A stretch of DNA of 64,000 nucleotides from Rallus limicola (GCA_022605955.1 JAKCOZ010000021.1:13070161-13134160); one strand, 5' to 3'; positions 39,212 through 50,470 are shown, counted from the stretch's first letter. Notes: generated by a model from the letters alone, not told the origin. Numbers and translations: made by a program.

Positions 39212-42200
39212 AACCTGGTTAATACCTGTATGTTCTAGCTAGAGGAGGGATCACTGAGTCTGACATTCATGGGTAGCATGGGTATACACTGATTGCTGCC
39301 GGAGCTTTTTACTTTCTACCTTACAGCCTATATGCTGGACATTTTGCTATGCATTTTGTCTCCACTAACATATGAGGAGTTGATCCCACCAGAGGAAGAC
39401 AAGCAGAAATGCTCTCCCTTGGCATAGCAAATCCAAAGTGCCCCATAGGATTGCCATTAAAATAGACACAGAAATGAAGCGACCTTCCCTGGCCACCTCT
39501 CATCCTCAGAGCAGCCTGTGCTCCCTTCCCACTGGTCCTCTCCTTGCTGTGTTTTCCTATGAGCTCTCTCTCTCCAGCCCAGGTGCTGTGGTCACTATTT
39601 ATGGGATCTCAGAATGACCCGTACAGCAACCAGCCGATTTGGCTGGAGAACATTTAGCCTGAGAAACACTTGGGTGAGAATTTGTCGCACCGCTGTGCTG
39701 CTGGCTCTCCTGCACAAATTAATTTAACGCTTCTGCAGAGAAGGTCTGGAAGCAAATAGTTACAGAGAAACTGCAGCTTGCCCCAGGGACAGCAATGAGC
39801 TTCATGAGCCCCCACCGTGTCCTGGCCAGGTCACGTTAGATCCGGTCCCCTCAGACCCTCCACAGGATCCTTGTAGCGGCCAATGATGGGAAACATCTCC
39901 AGCTTTTCGAGGGCCTGGAGGTCTGGTGAGATTTAATCTGGGAGGTGTTCACAGCACAGAGCCATAAGCTGACACACACTCTAAAACACAGGTTTATTTC
40001 CCAAAGAGAAAGCAGCAAGTTGCACTAGGAGACAATACTTTGGGCAAACGGGACATAATTTACACTCAGAGACTGAGTTTAAAAGTGTCTGATCTGGGGC
40101 TATGCAAAGCTGTGGATCTGTTTATATGCGAAAGAAACAAAGATCAGGAGTGTTTTTCTTTCCCCTGTCTGGGTAACAGCTGAATAAGTGTTCCTCAGGC
40201 TAACAAGGAGAGCAAGCTAAAGCATTTCCCCAGAATGATTGCCTTTCTTTGTCTCTCTTCGTCCTTCTCATACTTAGGAGTTAAAAATGTATGTGGAGGA
40301 AGGTGGTGGCTTGCAGAAGTCACCTCTGTTTCCAGTTTGGCTCATTCTTTATCTCTCAGAAATGCACAAAAGGACTTTAATTTCATCAAGTAACAGCTTT
40401 CTACTAAATCCTTCCTCACTTCCCTCCTGCACCTGGATCTACGCAGAAGGGCTAGCATAGCGAGATAGCTGCATTTCCTTAGGTGAATAGAGAGCTTCAT
40501 TCCCAAAGGGCACAATAAACCTGATCCTTCCTCTTCTGATCAACAAGAGCACAGAAGCTGCAAACCTGACCACTACATCAAAAAGGAGCTTGAAAAATAC
40601 TTTGAGCAAAAAATGCTAACGGTGCATCCTTCTCCTGTAACTGCACTGATATTAAATCAGGAAACAGTAGAGAACAACCACAAACACATATATACAGGGG
40701 CTGTCAAAACAGAAACAAAACAAAATCCCTAATGGGGACTAAAGGTGCAAAGAGCAAAGAGAAGAATATACAGTCTGGGCTTTATGATTATATTTAAATC
40801 CTTATGCAGCAAATGCTGGAAAGGGAATTCCAAAAAATTTCTATATATAAGCAATTTTTTTTCGATCCAGGACTTTGTGCAATGAAAAGGAATTATAAAT
40901 CAGTCTGAATGAAAGTGTATGGGTCCCAGCGGGTGTTGGAGCATGCCTGTGGACTCCTGGGCTGTAACAACAGCCCCCTGATCCTGTGAGGGACTCACTG
41001 AGCTCTGCAGTGAGTCGCCTTGCTGGTGTCGCAGCCCTCGAACCAGCAGCAACGCTGGGCTTTCCAAAAAGGTACTATCATGGTCCTTGATTTCCTCAAG
41101 CCTCCCTTGCCTCCTTCTTAACTGTCTAAAGATCTGATCACCAAGAAAGTCTCCTGCTGAGCTTCTTGGAAAAGCAAGTAACAGGCTGTGGCCAGAAAGG
41201 GGGGGGGCTGACCTTTTCTGGAAGATCTTCTGGCTGCTCATGACTTCGTGACATTGGGCATAGGTCCAGGACACTTTCCCTGTCTCCCTGACATCTCCCT
41301 TTTCTATATCCATTCCAAGGAAACTAAAAACCCTCGGGAAGATCACTTTTCCCACCCAGACATCTGTGCCATACCTCTGTATTCCTAAGAGAAGTAGATA
41401 AGCAGAAGAGAAATTTTTTTCCTAGTAAGATGTGGTCCAAGTTCTGAAGTGTCTGAAAAACCTTTGAACGACATGAAATGCCACTGCAAGATAGGACCAC
41501 AGTAATTATAGTTCTTCAGCTTCTACTGGCTACTTCAGTCCCCAAAGGCAACTTCTGATCACTCAGAAAGGTTTCGGTGCTGCTTATTAGGTAAATGCTC
41601 TTAAAGGGGCTCAGATAATGAATTCAACGTGCCAGGGTTCAAGTGGGAAGCAGGACTCAGCCAAGCACAGGAGGAAAGCTGATCCAAGCAGGGCTCGAAC
41701 AGCAGTTTTTGTGCTTCTGGATCAGGTGTTTCTGCTAGAAACAATTTTTTCCATGGTGGCAAGGGGAATGATAACAAGAGTGTGTATTAGAGAGGGCATT
41801 ACGGTGTGACTGTAGAGTTTGGAAATGATGCAAAAGAGACAAAATCTCTTGAAAACTAGTTTGAAACAACTCATTCGTGGCACGACGGGGCTAAGACTGA
41901 AAGAAAGAATTAGGAGGAGAATGTTTCTGCTCTTTGCTTTCCTTCCTGCCACACATGCGCTCCCGACGTTATAGAAGAGGGTGACACGTTGCCATTTCGT
42001 CTCGAAGACACCCCCTCTCCCTCCCCAGGGTGCAGCGAAACCCCGAGCAAACTGCAGAGGGTGCCACTGAAGAGTTGCACTTCTTTGCAAGTGCACAAAA
42101 ATGCGTGAGGAAAGGCACGGCAGGCAGCAGCCCCCCTTCATCCCACCCCCACTCCTTCCTCACCGCTCTACCCGGGGCCACGCATCCGAGCAGCCTTGTA

Positions 42201-42585
42201 CCCGGTGCCGGCCCGGGCTAACCCCGAGGCTGAGGATCGGGGTGTCGGGGTGGGGGGGGAGAGGGGGAGCACTGCCCCCTCGGAAAAAAGCCCAAACAAT
42301 CCTGTTCCTTGGCTCCTGCATCCACCCAACCTCGCAGGGTCGCGGAGCGTCCTCTGAGCATCATCCTCAAAGTGCGCTAGCGCGGAACCCCGCGGCCCGC
42401 TCAGCGGTCTCAGCCCCCCGGGGCACCTCCCGCCGGGAGCAGTCGCATCCCCCAGCCCTGCCTGGCACCGGCCCCCTCCTCCCCTCCCCAACCCGTGCTG
42501 CCGGCAGCCGCGTTCAGCGCTGGCTGCCGAGGGGGATCCCCGCGCCGGCGGAGGGGGCTCGGGGACCGGCACCGCTCCGGGGTGG

Positions 42586-42605
42586 GTGTGTGTGTGTGGG
42601 GGGGG
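42586..42605. repeat. (TG)n followed by G8
   Basis: TG alternation runs directly into eight G on the + strand, inside the GC-rich 5' flank. Confidence 0.9.
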
Positions 42606-42815
42606 AACCGCGACGGGCAGGTGACACGTCCCAGCGGCCGGGAGCAGCTCCGCACCCAACGCCCCTCTACCCGCACGGGGGAGGCCAGGATTTAATTAAA
42701 CGTGGGGCGTTCAAAGCGACCCCCTAAATTCCGCCGTCCCGGATGGGTGCACTTATCCTGCGGGACCCCCTTCTTCCCCCCACCCTCCTTCTCCAATCGC
42801 GAGCCGGACATACCG

Positions 42816-42851
42816 ACACACACACACACACACACACACAGACACACACAC
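42816..42851. repeat. (AC)n microsatellite
   Basis: About 17 AC/CA units with one G interruption at 42841. Confidence 0.95.
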
Positions 42852-42909
42852 TCCCCAGGAGGGGACTCAATGCTGGACACTGCGAAGCCTCGGGGAAGAA
42901 AAATACCCT

Positions 42910-42934
42910 CCCCCCCCCCCCCCCCCCAAAAAAA
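42910..42934. repeat. C18-A7 homopolymer junction
   Basis: Eighteen C followed by seven A. Length is liable to sequencing error. Confidence 0.9.
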
Positions 42935-43335
42935 CCTACCCTTCTGAAGTGCTGCTCCGCTCCCTTGTCACAGATCCACCTGTGAAAACGTGACTTAAGT
43001 TAGTACTGGGATTTGCCCCGCTCTTAACTGGTTCAGGCTTAAAACCCGACGAGATCCCAGTTAGCCCAGGAGGGTTCAATGGCTTATTTTATACCGCAAA
43101 GCTGTGTGCTGTGCACACTCTGTCCGGAGCATGTTGCCCGCTTTACTTTGACAATCCCAGCAGAAAGGAGCCAGCGAGCGGAGAGGAAACAAAAGACTTA
43201 TGATTACCGTATAGTAATTTAATCCTAAATTCGTGGGCCATTCCCATCAGCCCGAACAAGCAAACATCAACACTTTTCATTCTCATGCACATGTATGTGG
43301 GATAGATGATTAACCAGGTCCCTCGTTGTTTACAC

Positions 43336-43382
43336 GGGGGTGGTGGTGGTGGTGGTGGTGGGTGGGGGGGGGGGGGGGGGGG
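43336..43382. repeat. (GGT)n plus G19 tract
   Basis: About seven GGT units end in nineteen consecutive G. It is a strong G-quadruplex candidate on the + strand. Confidence 0.95.
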
Positions 43383-43712
43383 AATCCTGACCAACAGCAC
43401 GGGGTCTGCTGGCAGTTTGTGAAATTAAAAAAAAAAATATATATATCAAGCGAGGGGAGGTAAGAATTGGGAAAGTGATGCTCTTTTTCTCCGTCAGCGC
43501 CGGCTGCCAGCCAGCCACGGGTGATTTCGGTTTGGGTGTTTGCTTGTTATCAAAACGATCATTTCAGACGATATATCTCACTAATGTTATGGGGTGAAAA
43601 AGCTAATTCTGGGGGAAATGTAGCAGTCAGATACCAAAAAACGGGGAGCGCTTCTCAGAGAACCGGTAGCGTGGAAAATACATTTATAACAGTCCTCTCT
43701 CTTCTTCATCTT

Positions 43713-43734
43713 CTTTTTTTTTTTTTTTTTTTTT
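43713..43734. repeat. Poly-T tract
   Basis: About 22 consecutive T in the 5' flank. Comparable A tracts occur at 44539-44557, 46350-46366 and 46384-46401. Confidence 0.9.
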
Positions 43735-46700
43735 AAATTTATTCAGTTACCTTGACCTGCTGTTTCCATGAGTTGGGAATTGGGATGCCACCGTAATACG
43801 ATTCTCTTTCTAAATGTCAGCCCCCCGATTCAGGCAGAAGCCCAACCAAACCTATCTCCACGCTCCAGTTTTATGGACGAGTTTTCAAATTTCGGTGGCT
43901 CATGAGCCCCCACTGCCCTGTCCCGGGCAGACACTCCCGATGGAGGTGATCTGAAATGATGCTTTCATTTTCTTTGAACTCTTCCCGATTTCGGCCGGGA
44001 GTTTGCGAAAGGGAGGGAGAACAAGAGGGAGAGCGGGAAGAAGTGATTCTTTACGCGAAACTAACCTTCAAAAAACGGATCTTTTAAAAAAAAGAAAATT
44101 TTAAAAATCTATAAATAAAGCCGCTCGATTAGCAGCTTTCAGGTATAGGGAGAAGGTCGCAATTAAACAAAAATTGCTCGGAAGTCTTGGGGGGGATGCG
44201 AACTGTGCCCCGGCGCTGCGGTGCTGGGCAGGTGGATGTTTCCTCCCACTCCCAACGGCCGTACTCTTCCTCCGCGGGAGCGGAGGGGACGGGAAATCCT
44301 TTCCTCAGAAGCCGGGAGCCGTCGGGGCCGCCGCTTTGCCCCGTGGAGGCTTTTAGGGTGCGGACGGCCGCGTAGGGCCGGGGTGCGCGGAGCTCCCCGC
44401 CGCGCGTAGCTCCCGCGGCCGCTCGGCCCCGCGGTTTGTCCCCGCGGAAGGGAAACTCTTCCTGGGCTGCCTCATTGGGCTGCTCAGCACAACTCTCTTC
44501 TTCGGCTCCAGCAACATTAATTCTTCCCCAAACCTTATTAAAAAAAAAAAAAAAAAAGGATGGAAGGAGAAACATCCTCCCTCCTCCCCTCCCCCCCCAA
44601 CATATAAATCCCGGCGAGAATAACCTTTGGTGGCTGGATTAAAAGCTCTACAATAAACAAAATTGGCCTTTAACTGGGGATTCGGGGCACAAAACGGTTC
44701 CTACTTCATCCAGCTGCGCAATGGCGCAAGTTCTGTGGGACGTATTTTGTAACGGGGAGTGAGGGATGAAAGAACAAGGAAACGGACCTAGAAAGCGTCC
44801 CGAAATTCTATGACGATGAGGATGGAAGCGCAAACCCGATCTGTAATTTACATCTTAGAACATTAGGAAAAGGGACAGAGCGTGTATGGACAGGGAGATA
44901 ATCAGATCAATGCTTCCTCCGCCTTTCAGTAGCTCCACCTTGTGAATATACCTCAGTAATTATAAGAGGGAAAAGTATTATCCATCTAATGGCACATTTT
45001 GCAGGGCTGCATCCTAGCTGCTTCCCAAGCGCTCGCAGGGTCCCCTTTCCCACGATAACGTTTAACGTGCAGGTAAAAATAAAGCTCTTCCCAAGCAGCT
45101 TTCAGGACCTCCCAAACCCTAACTGCAGAGGACCCGCACGGGAGGCTCTCCCCGAGCTCCCTGGGAGGCAGCAATTGCCGGACGGGGACCGCTGAGCTCC
45201 TGCCCCCGATCTGCTCCGGCCTCTCCTCAGAGGGGCACCGCGCAGCGCGGAGCTCTCCGCTTCTCTGTGCCGCGGGGCCGCTCGTTAAGAGGAAAAGACG
45301 GCGGTTCCCTAAATCTGGCACTGATGGGAAACCAGCAACGCGGGGTCCGTGTGGACCCCGGAGCCCCCACACCGCCGGGGCTGAGTTACCCGTGGGGGAT
45401 GCAGGGCTCGGGGAGTGACCGGGGAAAGGGGGGTGTCCACGCGTGTCCTCCCAAACGCGTTTGGAGAAGGGCAACCTGCGGAGGGAGGTGTGCGTGACCC
45501 CGGGAGCGCTGCCTCGCTTCGGCCGGGATTGGGGTGCGGAGTGACTGGCTCACCCCGGGGAAAACAATGCGGGGGAGGTGGGGGTACTGACCGATTGCGG
45601 GCACTGTGAGGAGTTACGTCCCCTCCAAGTGTCGTGGGGAAAAACCCAAACCAGGCGGCCCGGCATCTCTTGCATTGCTACGGGAAATGAAGCCCCGGAG
45701 CGGCTGGGCTGCGACGGGGGTTTCATCCAACTCCCCTTCCCTGGTTTCAACCTCCTCCTTCCAGCCAGCTGCCGGCGAGACCCTCGGACTTTTTTGGGGG
45801 GCGATTTGCGCGACTTGCGCTTCCTCGGTTCCCTGCGCTACCCGTTCCACAGAGATGTGTAGGAGCGGGACCGGCGGGACCGGGCTCGGGCATCGCCCCG
45901 GCTACAGCGCTCGGGGCCGGCAGCGAGGGACCGACGCTGGAGGGAGGTGGTGGTGGTGGGGGGTGTCTCAGCTTTGAGACTTTCTCGGTGCTGCCCCAGC
46001 TCCAGAAAGACAGTTCCTAATTAATTTATGAAAAGCAGAAAGATCTTGAACTTTTCTTGTTCTTTTAGCTAAATACGGGGGAGGTGGGGGGCGGAGGGGA
46101 GATGCTGAGGTGCGGGATGCGGAGGCGCAGCTCCGGACCGGGTCCGCAGCAGCCCCGCTTCCGCTGCCGCTCCCGCGTCGCTCCGCTCGGCTCCGCTCCT
46201 GCCCGCCCGTCCTCTTCTTTCCGGATGTTTTTTCCCCGTGAAAAGTTGCTGTTATTCTCCAAAAGGACACTTGGGGTCGCACTTTCTGTCTGTTTGAGCG
46301 TAAAAACAGTGTAAAAAGAAGCCCTAATCTCCCTTAATTGTTACAAAATGTTAAAAAAAAAAAAAAAATCCTGTTACCGGACCAAAAAAAAAAAAAAAAA
46401 GAAACTAAAAACCCTTACAAGCCGAGTACTCCTTTGCATGCAGTCACTCAGGGAACAGCAGAGGAAAGCAAACACGGTCCCCTCAGAACTGAAATGTAAT
46501 TATATTTTCTCCCTTCTCTCCCTAATATTTGCGATTGTCTGTGTCAATGCCTTTGCTTTACTTTAGGGAGAGATTTGCTTCCTGTAACCGGGAGGATTTC
46601 CCCGGTTGTATAAGGGGAGCTGACAGCCTTGCCGAGCCGGTGCCTCCCTCGCTCCCCGGGTCCGAGCGCATCCCCCTCAGCACCACCCCGCATCCCCGGC

Positions 46701-46963
46701 GCTCGCTCCCCGCACCCGGTTCTCGTTCGTGGCCGTTTTTTTTTTTTCCACGGTACCTTCGCATCGGGGCCGCTTACGTAAAGTTGGAAGGGGCGATGCG
46801 TGTGCGTGGGATGGGGGGAAGCTTGAAATCTGCTGCGGGACGGCAGCGGGCAAAAAGGGACTTTGTTATATTTAGAACAAAGGGACGGGCAGGATGTCCC
46901 CGAGCCCTCCTCCTGTGTGGATTGCAGAGGCCGAAAAGGAGCGGGGGGTGGATGGCAGAGGAG

Positions 46964-46983
46964 AAATAAATAAATAAATAAAA
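46964..46983. repeat. (AAAT)n tetranucleotide repeat
   Basis: About five AAAT units, sharply marking the upstream edge of the promoter CpG island. Confidence 0.9.
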
Positions 46984-47204
46984 GAGGAGGCGATGATGGT
47001 GCGGGAGCCGGGGGAGGGGGGGGGGGAGGAAGCAAGCGGGGAGCGCCCGGAGGAGCGGGGCTGGGAGCGGCGGCCGCTCAGCTGGCGCTGCGGAGCTGTC
47101 ACGGCGCGGCCCGCCCCCGCCGTCGCCGCCGCCCGGCCCCGCCGCCCCCGCCGCCGCCCGGCCCGGCCCCGCCGCCCGCCCGGCCCGGCCCCGCCGCCGC
47201 GCTG

Positions 47205-47211
47205 CCATTGG
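47205..47211 (-). promoter_or_regulatory. CCAAT box (inverted) of the MAFB promoter
   Basis: CCATTGG on the + strand, i.e. CCAATGG on the minus strand. It lies about 58 bp upstream of the TATA-like box and about 90 bp upstream of the inferred start, the usual position for an NF-Y site. It is embedded in C-rich runs able to bind SP/KLF factors. Confidence 0.65.
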
Positions 47212-47262
47212 CGCGGCCGCCGCCGGCCCCGGCCCCCGCCGCGCTCTCGGCGGGCACGGCCG

Positions 47263-47270
47263 TATAAGAA
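47263..47270 (+). promoter_or_regulatory. TATA-like box of MAFB
   Basis: TATAAGAA within an otherwise extremely GC-rich promoter. It is the only TATA-like element between the GC-rich block at 47090-47250 and the CDS. It sets the start near 47293-47300. Confidence 0.75.
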
Positions 47271-47295
47271 GCCAAGGGGGGCTGCGCTGCGAATC

Positions 47296-48023
47296 ACAGC
47301 TGCACAACGAGCGCTGGAGGCGGCAGCTACAGCGGAGACCTGGGTTTTTCTCGTCCCCCCTCTCCTCCTTTTTTTTTTTTTCCTCCTCATTCCCCTCCTT
47401 CCTCCCCCTCTTCCCTCCCCTTCCCTTGCGCTGCCAGAGCCAGCGAGAACTCCCGTGCAAAGCCCAGCCGCCGCCGCCAAATAGGCAGCGCGCTCCCCCG
47501 GCCGCCCGCTCGGACTGGAAAGTTGCGGCAGACTCCGGTGCTCTGCCACCGCGGGGAGAAAGCTCCGGACTTACAAAACCCAGGCAGGGGGCAGGGGGCT
47601 AGACGTTTTGCACCGTTCTTCTTCCTGCACAGACCCGAAGGCAGCATCTTTGTTTTGTTTTGCTTTTTTTTTTTTTTGCCCTTCCTGCTACTGCTCCTTT
47701 CTCCTTGCAACCGGGTGTCTAAGTGCCAGGAGCTGCCGCAGCCTGCGGTGCGTTGCAAACGCTGATACAAAAAGACAGGAGACGTCCAGGCGGCCCCGGG
47801 TGCCGGCTCGTCCTTGGCTTTGTTGCTCCGGACTGAAGAAGCCCCAGAAGCCGGGAGAAGGAGGCGGCGGCGGCGGTGGTGGAGGGGGAGCGGAGGGAAG
47901 GAAGCGAGAAAGCAAAGCCAAAGTTGATTTGGAGTAAGGGAGCGCGGCCAGCCCTCTGCCAGGCTGCGCGCTGGAGTGAGGTCTCCAGCCCCCTCCGCCG
48001 GGAGAGGTGCCCGCAAGACAGCG
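47296..48023 (+). other. MAFB: MAFB 5' untranslated leader (inferred)
   Basis: The start is inferred from a CA dinucleotide within TCACAGC about 33 nt downstream of the TATA-like box; the true start could differ by some tens of bases. The leader is about 730 nt and GC-rich, with pyrimidine tracts (about 47345-47430 and 47660-47690) and a GGC-repeat purine stretch near 47865-47890. Reading it through, I find no ATG before 48024. Only non-AUG triplets such as the in-frame GTG at 47976 could extend the protein, by 16 codons. No splice sites are needed, in keeping with the intronless large-Maf genes. Confidence 0.75.
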
Positions 48024-48959
48024 ATGGCCGGAGAGCTCAGCATCGGAGCCGAGCTGCCCACTAGCCCCCTGGCCATGGAGTATGTCAACGACTTCGACCT
48101 GATGAAGTTCGACGTGAAGAAAGAGCCCCTGGGCAGGAACGACCGCTCGGGCAGGCACTGCACCCGCCTGCAGCCTGCCGGCTCCGTCTCCTCCACCCCC
48201 ATCAGCACCCCCTGCAGCTCCGTGCCCTCCTCGCCCAGCTTCAGCCCCACCGAGCAGAAGACTCACTTGGAGGACCTGTACTGGATGGCCAACAGCTACC
48301 AGCAGATGAACCCCGAGGCGCTGAACCTCACTCCAGAGGATGCTGTTGAAGCCCTCATTGGGTCCCACCAGGTGTCCCAGCAGCTGCAAGGCTTCGAGAG
48401 CTTCCGGGCCCACCACCACCATCATCACCACCATCACCAACACCACCACCAGTACCCCGCGGTCACTCATGAAGACCTGGCCGGCAGCGGGCACCCTCAC
48501 CACCACCACCATCATCACCACCAGGCCTCTCCCACTCCCTCCACCTCCTCCAGCTCCTCCCAGCAGCTCCAGAACTCGCACCAGCAGCATCCCCCCTCCA
48601 GCAGCGTGGAGGACCGGTTCTCAGATGACCAGCTGGTCTCCATGTCTGTGAGGGAGCTCAACAGGCACCTCCGAGGCTTCACCAAAGATGAGGTGATCCG
48701 CCTCAAGCAGAAGAGGAGGACCTTGAAGAACAGGGGCTATGCTCAGTCCTGCAGGTATAAGCGCGTCCAGCAGAAACACCACCTGGAGAATGAAAAGACC
48801 CAGCTCATTCAGCAGGTGGAACAACTCAAGCAAGAAGTGACCCGGCTTGCCAGAGAGAGAGATGCCTACAAGCTCAAGTGTGAGAAACTTGCCAGCAATG
48901 GCTTCAGAGAGGCTGGCTCCACCAGTGACAACCCGTCTTCCCCAGAGTTCTTCATGTGA
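48024..48959 (+). CDS. MAFB: MafB, large-Maf bZIP transcription factor (intact, single exon)
   Basis: Nuclear transcription factor that binds MARE sites as a homodimer or with other bZIP proteins. The family controls hindbrain segmentation, macrophage/osteoclast fate and pancreatic alpha/beta cells. Visible in the 311-residue product: an N-terminal activation region (1-80) with the sumoylation-type motif VKKE (K32) and a Ser/Thr-Pro-rich phosphodegron (54-71); the Maf_N segment (about 81-115); two His runs (130-138 with 140-142, and 159-166); a Ser/Gln linker (168-194); the extended homology region (about 203-223); a basic region with the Maf-type N236-R-G-Y-A-Q-S-C-R core, where Tyr239 is the family hallmark; and a zipper with heptad positions L254, L261, L268, L275, Y282, L289. 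The start is chosen because it is the first ATG, has a good context (G at -3 and +4) and lies downstream of an in-frame TGA at 47925-47927. Human MAFB is slightly longer (323), mainly through linker differences. MAFA/L-Maf and MAF differ at the N-terminus and linker. No frameshift or missing residue is seen. Confidence 0.98.
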   Translation: MAGELSIGAELPTSPLAMEYVNDFDLMKFDVKKEPLGRNDRSGRHCTRLQPAGSVSSTPISTPCSSVPSSPSFSPTEQKTHLEDLYWMANSYQQMNPEALNLTPEDAVEALIGSHQVSQQLQGFESFRAHHHHHHHHHQHHHQYPAVTHEDLAGSGHPHHHHHHHHQASPTPSTSSSSSQQLQNSHQQHPPSSSVEDRFSDDQLVSMSVRELNRHLRGFTKDEVIRLKQKRRTLKNRGYAQSCRYKRVQQKHHLENEKTQLIQQVEQLKQEVTRLARERDAYKLKCEKLASNGFREAGSTSDNPSSPEFFM

Positions 48960-49374
48960 GTGCTTAACAAAAATAATTAAAAAAAAAAAAACAAACAAAA
49001 AACCCCACCCCCCAAACCTGACCCCTGTCACCTTCCCCCCTCCCCCTGCTCCCTTCCTCCTCTGACATCTCCATCCATCTGTCTGCTTGACTAGAGAGAA
49101 AGAAGGAGAGACAAATAGAGACTTGAATTTTTTTTTTTTGCAGCATCCAGTCTTCTAGAGTAGCTGTGGGAAAAGTAGGCTGGGGGTGGGGATGGGAGAG
49201 GTAAAGTGCAACTTTTCGACTTTCGTTTGCGAGTTAGAGAGAGTGACAGAGGCAGAGGTAAAGGAGAAAAGGACAAGTGAAGCGTTTTATCGATCGCTCG
49301 CTTGCAGAACGAGATGGACTTTAAGAGAATAATAATAAAAAAAGGACAATGAACAAGCCATCTATAACATACTG

Positions 49375-49588
49375 CCTGCTTGGAAAGAGAGAGGACATAT
49401 ACAGCACCATCTCATGCACAATTTACCTGCTTGGAAAAAGAGAATAAATAAAAAAGGACAATATATGCAAACTCTTCATATATTGCCTGCTTTGAGAAAT
49501 AAGTTACAGGACTCAGATGGGACATTCAATCTAAGAAAGGAAAGAAAGAATGAAAGAAAGAAAAACTCATCAGTTTTATTGCCTGCTT
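49375..49588 (+). repeat. Four spaced CCTGCTT motifs in the proximal 3'UTR
   Basis: CCTGCTT occurs at 49375, 49426, 49486 and 49582. The first two continue as TTGGAAA-AGAGA-type sequence, and three of the four are preceded by TG. The copies are separated by related A-rich segments that also repeat AAAGGACAAT (near 49341 and 49454). This looks like a degenerate tandem array with roughly 50-100-nt spacing. No function is known to me. Confidence 0.6.
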
Positions 49589-50470
49589 GATTATATAGAA
49601 AAATACGAAAATCTGCATTAAAAATATTAATCCTGCATGCTGGACATGTATGGTAATAATTTCTATTTTGTACCATTTTCTTGTTTAACTATAGCATGTT
49701 GATCATCGATCATAGATTTCTGTTGTTGTTTTGTTTCATCGATAAGAAAAGCATCACAAGTTATCAAACTTTTTACTGCTTGTGCAGTTTTGTTCGTTGG
49801 GTTTGCTCTCTTAGTTTCTTTTATGGTTGTTAGCTTGTAAATATCTGCTACTTCAAACCGCACAGGAGAAAAAGAAAACAAAAACAAAATAACATTTCAG
49901 CAGGCTGGTTATACGGTTTGTTTGGTATTAAAGAGATACTTAAGGAAAAAAAAAGTTATGGGCATTTTGCATTAGGAAAAAAAAAAAAACCTTTGTATAT
50001 CTGGTGCACTTTTAAGTTGTATTTTTATTTTTTTTTTTTTAGTTTTCATTTTGGTTTTTGTTTGTTGGGGCAGAAGCAAAAACGCCTGAATGGCATTGCC
50101 AAACCTAAACTTAACAGGGAAAAAAAACCTTTCACCGGTCACTAGAGCCTACTCCATGCTTTAAAGTGGCAGCGAAGCTCTTCAGGACAATTCCCAGCCC
50201 CGGAGTGGTTAGGCTTGGCCGTACAGCTTCCCTTCTGATTGTAAGGACCGGCGAGATACCAGTTCCTTTTTTAAGAAACAACTGTCCCCAGATTTTCGGT
50301 AAATAAAGGAAAAAGACCAAATAAAATCAAACCCAAACCAATTAAACAAACAAACCCTCCCGGTTACGAGTCAGGTTGCAGTAGCAGGGAGGGCTCCGGG
50401 TCGCCACTGAAGTCAGGTTTCTCAATGGGAGCAGCAGATGACTGGGCTGGAAAAGCTTATAAAAATATAA

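Larger units (their letters stand above)
36675..42099. other. Intergenic DNA, no gene seen
   Basis: Ordinary desert with the ancient repeat arm at 38331 and the TA tract at 39154. A small CpG cluster at 38265-38305 (GGCTCGCTCC, CACGCGCGCAC) stands out. A minus-strand 151-codon frame (40900-41355) is the longest here; it has no recognised domain and is not called. Confidence 0.75.
42100..46989. other. CpG-rich 5' flank of MAFB
   Basis: GC- and CpG-rich islands (about 42100-42800, 44160-44450 and 45000-46250) alternate with AT-rich gaps and homopolymers. Large open frames on both strands (for example 208 codons at 42101-42727) follow from the scarcity of stops in GC-rich DNA. No gene is supported; proximal regulatory DNA is likely. 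Confidence 0.7.
46990..48960. other. Core CpG island over the MAFB promoter, leader and CDS
   Basis: Continuous GC-rich, CpG-dense sequence. It is most extreme at 47090-47250, which is almost entirely GCC/CGG-type triplets, and it continues through the leader and most of the CDS. CpG islands that include the coding exon are typical of single-exon developmental regulators. Boundaries are judged by eye. Confidence 0.8.

Noticed and set aside
40900..41355. 151-codon minus-strand frame
   Set aside because: It has no recognised domain, conserved start context or splice pattern. The length is within chance for 64 kb on six frames.
42268..42284. CTCF-like CTGCCCCCT
   Set aside because: Only the central core matches; the flanking consensus bases are absent.
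42101..42727. 208-codon open frame on the + strand in the 5' flank
   Set aside because: GC-rich DNA has few stops. The product is Pro/Arg/Gly-rich without domains, and overlapping frames of similar length exist on the other strand.
47078..47085. CTCAGCTG in the promoter as a MARE half-site
   Set aside because: It does not match the TCAGCA half, and the spacing to any second half is wrong.
47976..48023. N-terminal extension of MafB from an in-frame GTG
   Set aside because: The first ATG at 48024 has a good context and matches the known MafB N-terminus. GTG starts are very rare in vertebrates.
47688..48590. A 300-codon open frame on the minus strand across MAFB
   Set aside because: It is the shadow of the MAFB coding frame and its histidine/serine-rich, GC-rich codons. 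It has no domain of its own.
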